DNA from: Duffyella gerundensis
GTDB lineage: Bacteria; Pseudomonadota; Gammaproteobacteria; Enterobacterales; Enterobacteriaceae
Direction: 5' to 3'
Length of the DNA: 64,000 nucleotides
Assembly (NCBI RefSeq): GCF_001517405.1
Contig: NZ_LN907827.1
Coordinates: 936,587 to 1,000,586 of the forward strand
The notes beneath the pieces were generated by a model that did not search any database, was not told the DNA's origin, and saw only the letters and a program-made list of their open reading frames with translations. Positions 19,892-28,507 of the stretch are shown piece after piece; the stretch's first letter is position 1, and every line of letters starts with the position of its first letter. Both the position numbers and the translations under genes were made by a program.

Positions 19892-20731
19892 ATGAAGCAA
19901 CTCGACGAGCGATTAAAACAGCATTACGCCCAGCTCTCGCCGCAGGAACAGCGCATCGCTGATTTTATCTTTGATCACTTCAACGATCTGATCAGCTACA
20001 ACAGCGCTGAGCTGGCGCGGCTGAGTGGCGTGTCCAAGGCAACGGTCAGTCGGCTGTTCCGGCGTCTCGGCTATGAAAAATATAAAGATATGCGCGATGA
20101 GCTGCGCACCCTGCGTCAGAGCGGCATGCCGTTAACCGATAACCGTGATGCAGTGCAGGGCAACACGCTGCTCTCGCGGCATTACAAGCAGGAGATGGCC
20201 AACCTGACGCAGTGGGTTAACAGCATTGATGCACAGCAGTTTAATGAGGTGATCGGCGCGCTGGCTGGCGCCCGGCGGGTATTGATCATCGGCCTGCGCA
20301 ACGCCTATCCGGTGGCATTGCACCTGCGCCAGCAGCTACAGCAGGCGCGCGAACAGGTGTGGCTGCTGCCGCAGCCGGGACAGACACTGGCAGAGGAGCT
20401 GGTGGATATTACGCCGCAGGATGTGGTGGTAGTAATGGCTTTTCGCCGTCGGCCGCGCATCATCCGCCCGCTGTTACAGCAGCTGCAACAGGACAACATT
20501 CCGGTGGTGGCGCTGTGTGAATCGCAGGCGCAGAGCATCATTAGCCTGGCGCGCTGGCCGCTCTGCGCACCGCTGGACAGCGTCTCCGCCTTCGACAGCT
20601 ACGCTTCCGCCATGAGCCTGATTAACCTGCTGGCTAACGCCGTGCTGCACGAATTATTGTCGCAGGGACGCCAGCGTATTCATCGCATTGCCGATCTTTA
20701 CCAGCAGCTGGATGAGCTGGAACAACGCTGA
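19892..20731 (+). CDS. hpxU: MurR/RpiR-family transcriptional regulator (HpxU-like)
   Basis: 279 residues. N-terminal HTH_6 domain (about 1-77) with LSPQEQRIADFIFDHF and SKATVSRLFRRLGYEKYKDMR; C-terminal SIS domain (about 115-250) starting AGARRVLIIGLRNA, which normally binds a phosphosugar or metabolite. It is set between hpxWXYZ (divergent) and the transporter/hpxJK operon (same direction, downstream), so it is placed to control both. The intracellular signal is unknown; a purine-pathway acid is plausible. Confidence 0.88.
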   Translation: MKQLDERLKQHYAQLSPQEQRIADFIFDHFNDLISYNSAELARLSGVSKATVSRLFRRLGYEKYKDMRDELRTLRQSGMPLTDNRDAVQGNTLLSRHYKQEMANLTQWVNSIDAQQFNEVIGALAGARRVLIIGLRNAYPVALHLRQQLQQAREQVWLLPQPGQTLAEELVDITPQDVVVVMAFRRRPRIIRPLLQQLQQDNIPVVALCESQAQSIISLARWPLCAPLDSVSAFDSYASAMSLINLLANAVLHELLSQGRQRIHRIADLYQQLDELEQR

Positions 20732-20734
20732 TTG

Positions 20735-20751
20735 GGCACCATAATGGTGCC
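20735..20751. promoter_or_regulatory. NtrC-type enhancer site
   Basis: GGCACCATAATGGTGCC, a 17-bp near-perfect palindrome that fits the NtrC target pattern (GCACC-N5-GGTGC). It lies about 115 bp upstream of the -24 element at 20857, a normal enhancer distance for sigma-54 activation. Confidence 0.75.
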
Positions 20752-20801
20752 TTGCCTCATTTTGGTTCACTCAAACTCATCGGCTAACCCGGTTTTTTGC
20801 T

Positions 20802-20842
20802 GCCGCCTGCGCCACTGAATCAGCCACGGCGGCTTTTTTTTC
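20802..20842 (+). terminator. Terminator of hpxU
   Basis: GCCGCC (20802-20807) / GGCGGC (20828-20833) with a 20-nt loop and a run of Ts. It sits between the NtrC site and the sigma-54 promoter and would separate hpxU transcription from the downstream operon. Confidence 0.65.
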
Positions 20843-20856
20843 TCCTCCTCCGCGCC

Positions 20857-20872
20857 TGGCACATTAGTTGCA
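20857..20872 (+). promoter_or_regulatory. Sigma-54 (RpoN) promoter of the ureide transporter/catabolic operon
   Basis: TGGCACATTAGTTGCA is an exact match to the -24/-12 consensus TGGCAC-N5-TTGCA. Transcription would begin near 20884, about 40 bp before the first gene. With the upstream NtrC palindrome this indicates induction under nitrogen limitation. Confidence 0.85.
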
Positions 20873-20923
20873 AAATGCACTGGTAAGAATCTTTAGTTTC
20901 ATCAACCTTACCGGGGAAGCACA

Positions 20924-21709
20924 ATGAAAAAGATGATGATGGCACTGTTTGGCGCGGCATTAGTGGTCGCGCAGGTGGGCACGGCCATGGCCGATCAGCT
21001 GCAGGAAATTCAGAAGCGTGGCGTCATTCGTGTTGCGGTACCGCAGGATTTCCCGCCCTTTGGTTCAGTAGGTACTGACCTTCAGCCGCAGGGGTATGAT
21101 ATCGATATGGCAAAATACCTCGCCAAACAGATGAAACTTAAGTTACAGCTGGTGCCGGTGACCAGCGCGAACCGCGTGCCCTATCTGCAAACCGACAAGG
21201 TAGATCTGGTGATCTCCAGCATGGGTAAAAACGCCGAGCGCGAAAAAGTGATCGACTTCAGCCGGGCCTATGCGCCGTTTTTCCTCGGGGTATTTGGGCC
21301 TAAAGATGTTGCGCTGACCGATGCCGCCGCACTGAGCGGTAAGTCGATCGGCGTAACCCGCGGCGCGGTGGAGGATATGGTGCTAAGCGACGTTGCGCCG
21401 AAGGCGGCACAGGTGAAACGTTACGAAGATAACAACACCACGCTTTCTGCCTATCTGTCGGGTCAGGTGGAGTTTGTCGCCACCGGTAACCTGGTGGTCG
21501 CGGCTATTGCTCGCCAAAACGCGGCGAAGGCGCCGGTCGCCAAATTTATGCTGAAAGATTCTCCCTGCTTTATCGGCCTGAAGAAAAACGAACCGGCATT
21601 GAAAGCGCAGGTGGACGCGCTGATCGAGCAGGGCATCAAAGATGGCACGCTGAACAAACTGTCGGAAACCTGGCTGAAAGCGCCGCTGCCCGCCAACCTC
21701 GGTAGCTGA
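20924..21709 (+). CDS. ABC transporter periplasmic substrate-binding protein (polar amino-acid type)
   Basis: 261 residues. Sec signal peptide MKKMMMALFGAALVV...GTAMA with cleavage before Asp24, then an SBP family 3 fold: RVAVPQDFPPFG, GYDIDMAKYLAKQM, VDLVISSMGKNAEREKVIDFS and GVTRGAVEDMVL. It delivers its ligand to the two permeases and ATPase encoded next. The usual ligands are amino acids, but the operon is for ureide breakdown, so a small nitrogenous acid such as allantoate, oxalurate or a related ureide is likely. It corresponds in position to the hpxFGHI transporter of Klebsiella. Confidence 0.85.
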   Translation: MKKMMMALFGAALVVAQVGTAMADQLQEIQKRGVIRVAVPQDFPPFGSVGTDLQPQGYDIDMAKYLAKQMKLKLQLVPVTSANRVPYLQTDKVDLVISSMGKNAEREKVIDFSRAYAPFFLGVFGPKDVALTDAAALSGKSIGVTRGAVEDMVLSDVAPKAAQVKRYEDNNTTLSAYLSGQVEFVATGNLVVAAIARQNAAKAPVAKFMLKDSPCFIGLKKNEPALKAQVDALIEQGIKDGTLNKLSETWLKAPLPANLGS

Positions 21710-21719
21710 GGCCACGCGC

Positions 21720-22385
21720 ATGATCGGGCAACTCAACTTCTCTGAACTCTGGCCGCACTGGCCGGAACTGCTGGCGGGTCTGTGGGTCACCGTGCAGTTA
21801 ACGGTGCTGGCGACCGTCGGCGGCGTGGCGCTGGGCATTTTCGGCGCGGCGCTGCGCAGCGGCAAAGCCAGCGTGCTAAGCCGCCTGTGGGGCTGCTACG
21901 TTGAGGTGATCCGCAACACGCCGTTTGTGGTGCAGCTCTTTTTTATCGTCTTCGGCCTGCCGAATCTCGGGCTGAAGCTGACGGCGGGCGAGGCGGCGCT
22001 GCTGGCGATGCTGATTAACCTTGGCGCCTACAGCACCGAAATTATTCGTGCAGGTATTCAGGTGACGCCAAAAGGACAGTGGGAAGCGGGGCGCGTACTG
22101 GGGCTGACGCGAACGCAAACCTTCCTGCGCGTGGTGTTGCCGCCGTCGTTGCAGCGTATTTATCCGGCGCTGGTCAGCCAGTGCATTATCGTGATGCTGG
22201 GTTCGTCGGTGGTGTCACAGGTCTCTTATGAAGAGCTAACCTTTGCTGCCAATCTGATCCAGTCACGCACTTTTCTCAGCTTTGAGGTCTACCTGGTGAC
22301 CACGCTGATCTACCTCATGCTCTCTGTGCTGATGCGTCAGCTGCTGCTGGCCATTGGCCGTAAATGGTTGGGAGTACGCGCATGA
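21720..22385 (+). CDS. ABC transporter permease 1 (HisM/GlnP family)
   Basis: 221 residues, about five membrane segments. Family marks are YVEVIRNTPFVVQLFF and the EAA loop APKGQ-like TPKGQWEAGRVLGLTRTQTFLRVVLP, which contacts the ATPase. It starts 10 bp after the binding-protein gene and overlaps the second permease by 4 nt (ATGA). Confidence 0.9.
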   Translation: MIGQLNFSELWPHWPELLAGLWVTVQLTVLATVGGVALGIFGAALRSGKASVLSRLWGCYVEVIRNTPFVVQLFFIVFGLPNLGLKLTAGEAALLAMLINLGAYSTEIIRAGIQVTPKGQWEAGRVLGLTRTQTFLRVVLPPSLQRIYPALVSQCIIVMLGSSVVSQVSYEELTFAANLIQSRTFLSFEVYLVTTLIYLMLSVLMRQLLLAIGRKWLGVRA

Positions 22386-23041
22386 TGACCACTTTTACCG
22401 ACTGGGACATTCTGCGCAACCTGCTGCTGGCGGCGCGCTGGACACTGCTGCTGTCGCTGACCGCGTTTGTCGGCGGCACGCTGGTCACCGTGCCGTTGCT
22501 GCTGCTGCGCCTGCTGCATCGTCCGTGGCTGCGTCGGCTGATTCGCGGCTACGTCGAACTGTTCCAGGGCACGCCGCTGCTGATGCAGCTGTTTCTGGCC
22601 TTTTTTGGCGTGGCGCTGTTTGGCATCGACGTTTCGCCGTGGACCGCCGCCGCGCTGGCGCTGACTTTTTACACCAGCGCGTTTCTGGTCGATATCTGGT
22701 TTGGCAGCATTAACGCGTTGCCAAAAGGCCAGTGGGAAGCGTCGCGCTGCCTCGGGCTCAGCTTTGGCCAGACGCTGTTTCGGGTGATTGCGCCACAGGC
22801 GCTGCGTATCGGCATCGCGCCCACCGTGGGCTTTGCGGTGCAGGTGATCAAAGGCACCGCGCTCGCCTCAATTATCGGCTTCATTGAGCTCACCAAGGCG
22901 GGCACCATTTTGAATAACGTCACCTATCAACCGTTCAAGGTGTTTGGTCTGGTCGCGCTGGGCTATTTCCTGATGTGTTATCCGCTGTCCCGTTACAGCC
23001 AGTACCTGGAGAAAAAATTCAATGCCGCTCATCACCATTAA
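22382..23041 (+). CDS. ABC transporter permease 2 (HisM/GlnP family)
   Basis: 219 residues, again with about five membrane segments, YVELFQGTPLLMQLF and the coupling loop LPKGQWEASRCLGLSFGQTLFRV. The start is taken at ATG 22382, which overlaps the stop of permease 1 and has GGGAG at a 7-nt spacing; the open frame extends six codons further up. The 3' end overlaps the ATPase gene by 20 bp. The two permeases form a heterodimeric pore. Confidence 0.9.
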   Translation: MMTTFTDWDILRNLLLAARWTLLLSLTAFVGGTLVTVPLLLLRLLHRPWLRRLIRGYVELFQGTPLLMQLFLAFFGVALFGIDVSPWTAAALALTFYTSAFLVDIWFGSINALPKGQWEASRCLGLSFGQTLFRVIAPQALRIGIAPTVGFAVQVIKGTALASIIGFIELTKAGTILNNVTYQPFKVFGLVALGYFLMCYPLSRYSQYLEKKFNAAHHH

Positions 23042-23759
23042 TCAGGTGCAAAAATACTATGGCGATAACCACGTCCTGAAAGGCGTGGATCTCGATATCG
23101 ACATGGGCGAAGTGATCTCCATCATCGGCCGCAGCGGCTCTGGTAAAAGTACTCTGCTGCGCTGTATGAATGGTCTGGAAGGCTATCAGGAAGGCAGCAT
23201 CAAGCTCGGCGGCATGACGGTTACCGACCGCGACTCGCAGGCGCGAGAAATCAGCCGCTCGGTGGGCATGGTGTTTCAGAGTTTTAATCTCTTTCCGCAC
23301 ATGACCGCGCTGGAGAATGTCATGCTGGCGCCACGTCGCGTGCTGAAAAAGGGCAACGCTGAATGCCGCCAGCTGGCGCTGCAAATGCTGGAGAAAGTCG
23401 GCCTCGGCGACCGTGTCGATTACTATCCGGCCAATCTCTCTGGCGGCCAGCAGCAGCGCGTCGCCATTGCCCGCGCGCTGGCGATGTCGCCCAAAGTCTT
23501 GCTGTGCGATGAGATCACCTCGGCGCTGGATCCTGAACTGGTAGGCGAAGTACTGAAAGTGCTGGAACAGCTGGCAAAAGAGGGCATGACGCTGATTCTG
23601 GTGACGCACGAAATGAATTTTGCCCGCGAAGTCGGCGACCGCGTGGTGTTTATGCACCAGGGACGCGTCTGGGAACAGGGCAACAGTAAAACGGTGTTTG
23701 CCGATCCGCAAACCGCCGAGCTTAAACAATTTATCTCTTCTGTCCGCGGCCTGAACTGA
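23022..23759 (+). CDS. ABC transporter ATP-binding protein (GlnQ/HisP family)
   Basis: 245 residues. Walker A GRSGSGKST (about 36-44), Q-loop VFQSFNLFPH, signature LSGGQQQR, Walker B VLLCDEITSALDP, and the H-loop LVTHE. It is typical of polar amino-acid importers. The GGAG ribosome-binding site lies inside the preceding permease gene. It completes the four-gene transporter ahead of hpxJ. Confidence 0.93.
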   Translation: MPLITINQVQKYYGDNHVLKGVDLDIDMGEVISIIGRSGSGKSTLLRCMNGLEGYQEGSIKLGGMTVTDRDSQAREISRSVGMVFQSFNLFPHMTALENVMLAPRRVLKKGNAECRQLALQMLEKVGLGDRVDYYPANLSGGQQQRVAIARALAMSPKVLLCDEITSALDPELVGEVLKVLEQLAKEGMTLILVTHEMNFAREVGDRVVFMHQGRVWEQGNSKTVFADPQTAELKQFISSVRGLN

Positions 23760-23783
23760 GCCGCACCTGGAAAGGAAATGACC

Positions 23784-25022
23784 ATGGATATTCACGATTA
23801 CGCCCAAATTAATCCGCCACAGCGCCTGCTGATGGGCCCGGGACCGATCAACGCCGATCCGCGCGTGCTGCGTGCGATGTCGAGCCAGCTGGTGGGTCAG
23901 TACGATCCGGCGATGACCCATTACATGAACGAGGTCATGGCGCTCTACCGCGCGCTGTTCCGCACTGAAAACCGCTGGACGATGCTGATTGACGGCACCT
24001 CCCGCGCCGGTATCGAAGCGGTGCTGGTCTCATCGATTCGTCCGGGCGATAAAGTGCTGGTGCCGGTCTATGGCCGTTTCGGTCATCTGCTGTGTGAAAT
24101 CGCCCGTCGCTGCCGCGCCGAGGTACACATCATCGAAGTGCCGTGGGGCGAGGTATTTACCCCGGATCAGATCGAAGATGCGATCAAACGCGTGCGTCCG
24201 CGCCTGCTGCTGACGGTACAGGGTGATACCTCCACCACCATGCTGCAGCCGCTAGAGCAGCTTGGTGCCATCTGCAAACAGTACGGCGTGCTGTTTTACA
24301 CCGACGCTACCGCCTCTTTTGCCGGTAATCCGCTGGAAACCGATGCCTGGGGGCTGGATGCGGTCTCGGTGGGCATGCAGAAGTGCCTTGGTGGCCCGTC
24401 CGGCACCTCGCCGATCACGCTTAGCCCACAAATGGAAGCGGTGATCCGTCGGCGTAAATGCGTGGAAGCGGGGATCCGTACCGAAGCGCACCAGGATGGC
24501 GAGGATGAGATGATCTGGTCCAACTATTTTGATCTCGGCATGATCATGGATTACTGGGGCCCCGAGCGGCTGAATCACCATACCGAAGCGACCTCGGCGC
24601 TGTTTGGTGCCCGCGAATGCGCCCGTTTAATTCTGCAGGAAGGGCTGGATAACACCATTGCGCGTCATCAGCTGCACGGTGAGGCGATGCTGCACGGCAT
24701 CCAGGCGATGGGGCTGGAAATCTTCGGCGATGTGAAAAACAAAATGAGCAACGTGCTGGGCGTGATCATTCCGGACGGCATCAACGGCGATCGGGTACGT
24801 AAATTGATGCTGGACGATTTTGGCATTGAAATTGGCACTTCGTTTGGCCCGCTGCACGGCAAGGTCTGGCGCATTGGCACCATGGGCTACAACGCGCGGA
24901 AAGATTGCGTGATGCAGACCTTAACGGCGCTGGAAGCGGTGCTGCATCATCTGGGTTTCCGTTCGCCGCAGGGCGCGGCGCTGCAGGCTGCCTGGGATCG
25001 CTACGGCAACGGGAGTCACTGA
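23784..25022 (+). CDS. hpxJ: Ureidoglycine-glyoxylate aminotransferase (HpxJ/PucG)
   Basis: About 412 residues, class V PLP aminotransferase. It moves the amino group of ureidoglycine to glyoxylate, giving oxalurate and glycine. The PLP lysine lies in SVGMQKCLGGPSG; the substrate end has LLMGPGPINADPRVL, typical of alanine-glyoxylate/ureidoglycine aminotransferases. ATG 23784 has AAAGGA at an 8-nt spacing; ATG 23778, two codons earlier, is too close to it. The stop overlaps the hpxK start (TGATG), and with HpxXYZ/HpxW it defines the oxalurate branch rather than the ureidoglycolate route. Confidence 0.9.
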   Translation: MDIHDYAQINPPQRLLMGPGPINADPRVLRAMSSQLVGQYDPAMTHYMNEVMALYRALFRTENRWTMLIDGTSRAGIEAVLVSSIRPGDKVLVPVYGRFGHLLCEIARRCRAEVHIIEVPWGEVFTPDQIEDAIKRVRPRLLLTVQGDTSTTMLQPLEQLGAICKQYGVLFYTDATASFAGNPLETDAWGLDAVSVGMQKCLGGPSGTSPITLSPQMEAVIRRRKCVEAGIRTEAHQDGEDEMIWSNYFDLGMIMDYWGPERLNHHTEATSALFGARECARLILQEGLDNTIARHQLHGEAMLHGIQAMGLEIFGDVKNKMSNVLGVIIPDGINGDRVRKLMLDDFGIEIGTSFGPLHGKVWRIGTMGYNARKDCVMQTLTALEAVLHHLGFRSPQGAALQAAWDRYGNGSH

Positions 25023-26284
25023 TGGAGAGAGGCCTGATGAACGCCGATGACGCCGCGCGTTCTGCCGCGCGCGTGATGGCGCGTTGCGATGCGCTGGCTG
25101 AGATCAGCGAAACCGCGGGTCAGCTGACGCGGGTTTATCTGTCACCAGAACACATGCGCGCCAATGCACGCGTCGGTGAATGGATGCGGGCTGCGGGCAT
25201 GCAGGTCTGGCAGGACGAAGTGGGCAATATCTGTGGCCGCTATGAAGCCGCGCGGCCCGGCGCACCGGCAATCCTGCTGGGTTCGCATCTCGATACCGTG
25301 CGCAACGCCGGCCGCTACGACGGCATGCTCGGCGTGCTGACGGCAATTGAAGTGGTGCAGTGGCTGCATCAGCAGCAGCGACGCCTGCCGCTGGCGGTGG
25401 AAATCGTCGGCTTCGGCGATGAAGAGGGCACCCGGTTTGGCATCACGCTGCTGGGTAGCCGCGGCATTACCGGTCAGTGGCCGGAGAGCTGGCCGAGCCA
25501 TCCTGATGGCAACAGCATTACGGTCGCGCAGGCGATGCAGGATGTCGGGCTGGATGCGGCGCTGATCGGCCTCGCAGCCCGTCAGCAGGAGGCGATTGTG
25601 GCCTATCTGGAATTGCACATTGAACAGGGTCCGTGCCTGGAGCAGGCGAATCTGCCGCTGGGTGTGGTGACCGCCATTAATGGCGCCCGCCGCCTGAGCT
25701 GTGTTTTTACCGGCGAGGCGGGCCACGCGGGCACCGTACCAATGACCCAGCGCAAGGATGCGCTGGCGGCCGCGGCCGAGTGGATGGTTTATATCGAGCA
25801 GCGCACCCAGCAGCTGGATCCGCAGCTGGTGGCCACCGTTGGCACGCTGAGCTGCGCACCTGGAGCGGTCAATGTCATTCCCGGCGAGGTCAATTTAACT
25901 CTGGATGTCCGGGGTCCGCAGGATCAGCCGCTGGCGGCGCTGCTCTCGGATTTGCTGACGCAGGCGGAAGCGATCGCGCTGCGCCGCGGCATCAGCTTCA
26001 GCGCCGACGAATATTACCGTATCGCCGCCACCGCCTGCGATCCGCGGCTGCAGCAGGCGTTTAGCGCGGCGGTGACGCAGGTGCAGGGTGCCAGCATGCT
26101 GCTGCCCAGTGGCGCCGGGCATGATGCGATTGCCATCGCCGAACGCTGGCCGGTAGGCATGCTGTTTGTGCGCTGCGATCGCGGTATCAGCCATCATCCG
26201 GCGGAGTCGGTGCGCGAGACGGACGTCGCCAGCGCCATTCAGGCCTATTTGCATACCGTACAACATCTGGCAACCGTGCCGTAG
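25022..26284 (+). CDS. hpxK: Allantoate amidohydrolase (HpxK, M20/AllC family)
   Basis: 420 residues, Zn/Mn-dependent. It removes one ureido group of allantoate, yielding ureidoglycine, CO2 and ammonia. Metal ligands are seen in GSHLDTVRNAGRYDG, GDEEGTRFG, ELHIEQGP and the C-terminal HHPAESV; dimerisation domain around AGTVPMTQRKDAL. The ATG at 25022 overlaps the hpxJ stop and has GGGAG 6 nt ahead; ATG 25037 (MNADDAARS), with GAGAGG before it, is a fair alternative. The longer open frame reaching 24905 is only overlap with hpxJ. Confidence 0.92.
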   Translation: MERGLMNADDAARSAARVMARCDALAEISETAGQLTRVYLSPEHMRANARVGEWMRAAGMQVWQDEVGNICGRYEAARPGAPAILLGSHLDTVRNAGRYDGMLGVLTAIEVVQWLHQQQRRLPLAVEIVGFGDEEGTRFGITLLGSRGITGQWPESWPSHPDGNSITVAQAMQDVGLDAALIGLAARQQEAIVAYLELHIEQGPCLEQANLPLGVVTAINGARRLSCVFTGEAGHAGTVPMTQRKDALAAAAEWMVYIEQRTQQLDPQLVATVGTLSCAPGAVNVIPGEVNLTLDVRGPQDQPLAALLSDLLTQAEAIALRRGISFSADEYYRIAATACDPRLQQAFSAAVTQVQGASMLLPSGAGHDAIAIAERWPVGMLFVRCDRGISHHPAESVRETDVASAIQAYLHTVQHLATVP

Positions 26285-26299
26285 CACAGGGAGAACACC

Positions 26300-26794
26300 A
26301 TGAATCTCACCACCTTTAATCAGCTGGATGCCGACGCCGCGCAGGCGGCCATCGCCCATTGCGTGGCGATTAGCAACTGGCAACAGGCGCTGGTGGCGCA
26401 GCGGCCATTTGCCTCGCTGACGGCGTTAATGCAGTGCGCAGAACAGCTGGCGTTGAGCTGGCAGCAGCCTGAGCTTAATCAGGCGCTGGCGGCCCATCCG
26501 CGCATCGGTGAGCGTGCCGCCGGAGCGGATAAAGAGGCAGCGTTGTCACGTCGGGAGCAGGGTGCCATGCAGCAGGCGGACAGCGATGTACAGCAGGCGA
26601 TGCGCGCAGGCAACCAGGCGTACGAGGCGCGGTTTGGTCGGGTTTTTCTGATCCGCGCTAAAGGGCGCAGCGGCGAGCAGATGCTGGCTGAGCTGCAACG
26701 TCGGCTGGAGAACAGCCCGGAACAGGAAGTGCAGGAGGCGTTGGGCCAACTGCGTGAGATTACCCTTTTGCGTTTACAGGAGAGCCTGCAATGA
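26300..26794 (+). CDS. hpxQ: OHCU decarboxylase (HpxQ/UraD)
   Basis: 164 residues. It decarboxylates 2-oxo-4-hydroxy-4-carboxy-5-ureidoimidazoline to S-allantoin. Conserved features are LAAHPRIGER (catalytic His) and SRREQGAM (Glu), followed by FLIRAKGRSGEQMLAELQRRL. Its stop overlaps the hpxT start (ATGA), so the two consecutive enzymes are translationally coupled. Confidence 0.93.
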   Translation: MNLTTFNQLDADAAQAAIAHCVAISNWQQALVAQRPFASLTALMQCAEQLALSWQQPELNQALAAHPRIGERAAGADKEAALSRREQGAMQQADSDVQQAMRAGNQAYEARFGRVFLIRAKGRSGEQMLAELQRRLENSPEQEVQEALGQLREITLLRLQESLQ

Positions 26795-27126
26795 GCACCA
26801 TTTCTACCCACGTTCTTGATACGGCGCTGGGCCGTCCTGCGGCTGATGTTGCTATCGCGCTGGAACAGCAAACCGCAGAAGGCTGGCTGCCGGTGGCAAA
26901 AGGCATCACCAACGCCGATGGCCGGATTACCGACTTTACGCCCGAGGTGCTCACGCCGGGCCACTATCGTCTCACCGCAGAGATTGGCGATTACTTTGCC
27001 GCTAGCGGACGCGAAACGCTCTACATCAGCGCGCAGATCGACTTTCGCATTCCCGGCACCGGCAGCCACTATCATCTGCCGTTTCTGATTTCGCCCTGGT
27101 CATGGTCAACCTATCGCGGCAGCTGA
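26791..27126 (+). CDS. hpxT: 5-hydroxyisourate hydrolase (HpxT, transthyretin-related)
   Basis: 111 residues. It hydrolyses 5-hydroxyisourate to OHCU, directly upstream of HpxQ in the pathway. The family markers are the N-terminal STHVLDTALGRPA (catalytic His), the central RITDF, and the C-terminal diagnostic YRGS at the very end. No periplasmic signal peptide, so it acts in the cytosol. Confidence 0.95.
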   Translation: MSTISTHVLDTALGRPAADVAIALEQQTAEGWLPVAKGITNADGRITDFTPEVLTPGHYRLTAEIGDYFAASGRETLYISAQIDFRIPGTGSHYHLPFLISPWSWSTYRGS

Positions 27127-27178
27127 TCGCCGATGCCACGTGGCGTCATAGCGGCGCCGCTTTAACAAGGACACTCTG

Positions 27179-28504
27179 ATGACTCACTCTCGCATCAGCC
27201 CGGAAGACAAACGTTATCCGGCAGGGAAAACCTTTGCCTGGGGTTTGCAGCATGTACTGACCATGTACGGTGGCATTATCGCGCCGCCGCTGATCATTGG
27301 CTCAGCAGCCGGCTTGTCGGCGGCACAGATTGGTATGCTGGTCACCGCCGCGCTGTTCGTCAGCGGCTGCGCCACGCTGTTGCAGTCGCTGGGCATGCCG
27401 GGCTTTGGTTCGCGGCTGCCGCTGGTACAGGGCGTCTCGTTTGCCAGCGTGGCGACCTTAACCGGTATCGCCAGCGGTGACGGCGGCCTGCCGATGGTGT
27501 TTGGCGCGGTGATCGCCTCGGCGCTGATCGGCCTGCTGATTGCGCCGTACTTTGCCCAGATCATCCGTTTTTTTCCACCGGTGGTAACCGGTACGGTGAT
27601 CACCGCTATTGGCCTGTCGCTGATGCCGGTGGCCGCCCGCTGGGCGATGGGCGGCAATGCCCATGCCGCTGACTGGGGCGCACCGGGAAATATCGGGCTG
27701 GCGGCGCTGACGCTGGCGGCGATTCTGCTGCTGAATAAAGTGGGCAACGCCAGCCTGAAGCGGCTGTCGGTGCTGTTGGCGATTGTTATCGGTACGCTGT
27801 TTGCGGTAATGAGCGGACGAGCGGATTTTTCTGGCGTGCTGCAGGGCGATTATCTCGCCTTGCCGGGATTGTTCAGTTTTGGCCTGCCGACTTTCGATCT
27901 GGCGGCTATTTTATCGATGCTGTTGATAGTGTTGGTGCTGCTGACCGAAACCACAGCCGGGCTGATCGCCATCGGCGAGATCGTGGAAACTGAGGTCGAC
28001 AGCAAACGCATCGCCCGTGGTTTACGTGCTGACATGCTGACCAGCGCGCTGGCGCCGCTGTTTAACTCCTTTCCGCAGAGCGCCTTTGCGCAAAATATCG
28101 GTCTGGTCGCCATGACCGGCATTCGCAGTCGCTTTGTGGTGGCGGCAGGTGGAGCCATTCTTATCGTACTTGGCCTGCTGCCGGTCATGGGCCGCATCGT
28201 CGCCAGCATTCCGGTGCCGGTGCTGGGCGGCGCGGGCGTGGTGCTGTTTGGCACCGTGGCCGCCAGCGGCATTCGCACGCTGGCTAAGGTCGATTACAAA
28301 GAGAACATGAATCTGGTGATTGTTGCCACCTCGCTGGCCTTCGGCATGATCCCGCTGGTCATGCCGGGCTTTTACGATCAATTTCCCGGCTGGGTGCAGA
28401 CGCTGTTTCATTCGGGGATCAGCGCGGCCTGCCTGGTGTCGGTCAGCCTCAACGCGCTGTTTAATCCGCTCAAGCCAAAAGTCGCGGCCGCCCGTCAGCC
28501 GTAA
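27179..28504 (+). CDS. hpxP: NCS2-family urate/xanthine permease (HpxP/UacT-like)
   Basis: 441 residues, 14 predicted membrane segments. It is a nucleobase:H+ symporter with FAWGLQHVLTMYGGIIAPPLIIG at TM1 split by the conserved QH, GTVITAIGLSLMPVA, and NCS2 signature QNIGLVAMTGIRSR near residue 305. Context makes urate or xanthine likely; the family also includes uracil permeases. It is the last gene of the nine-gene operon, 52 bp after hpxT, and ends 3 bp from the convergent yafV with no terminator in between. Confidence 0.87.
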   Translation: MTHSRISPEDKRYPAGKTFAWGLQHVLTMYGGIIAPPLIIGSAAGLSAAQIGMLVTAALFVSGCATLLQSLGMPGFGSRLPLVQGVSFASVATLTGIASGDGGLPMVFGAVIASALIGLLIAPYFAQIIRFFPPVVTGTVITAIGLSLMPVAARWAMGGNAHAADWGAPGNIGLAALTLAAILLLNKVGNASLKRLSVLLAIVIGTLFAVMSGRADFSGVLQGDYLALPGLFSFGLPTFDLAAILSMLLIVLVLLTETTAGLIAIGEIVETEVDSKRIARGLRADMLTSALAPLFNSFPQSAFAQNIGLVAMTGIRSRFVVAAGGAILIVLGLLPVMGRIVASIPVPVLGGAGVVLFGTVAASGIRTLAKVDYKENMNLVIVATSLAFGMIPLVMPGFYDQFPGWVQTLFHSGISAACLVSVSLNALFNPLKPKVAAARQP

Positions 28505-28507
28505 CGT

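Noticed and set aside
23019..23921. 300-codon minus-strand frame opposite the ABC ATPase gene
   Set aside because: Shadow frame; the plus-strand product has all ATPase motifs.
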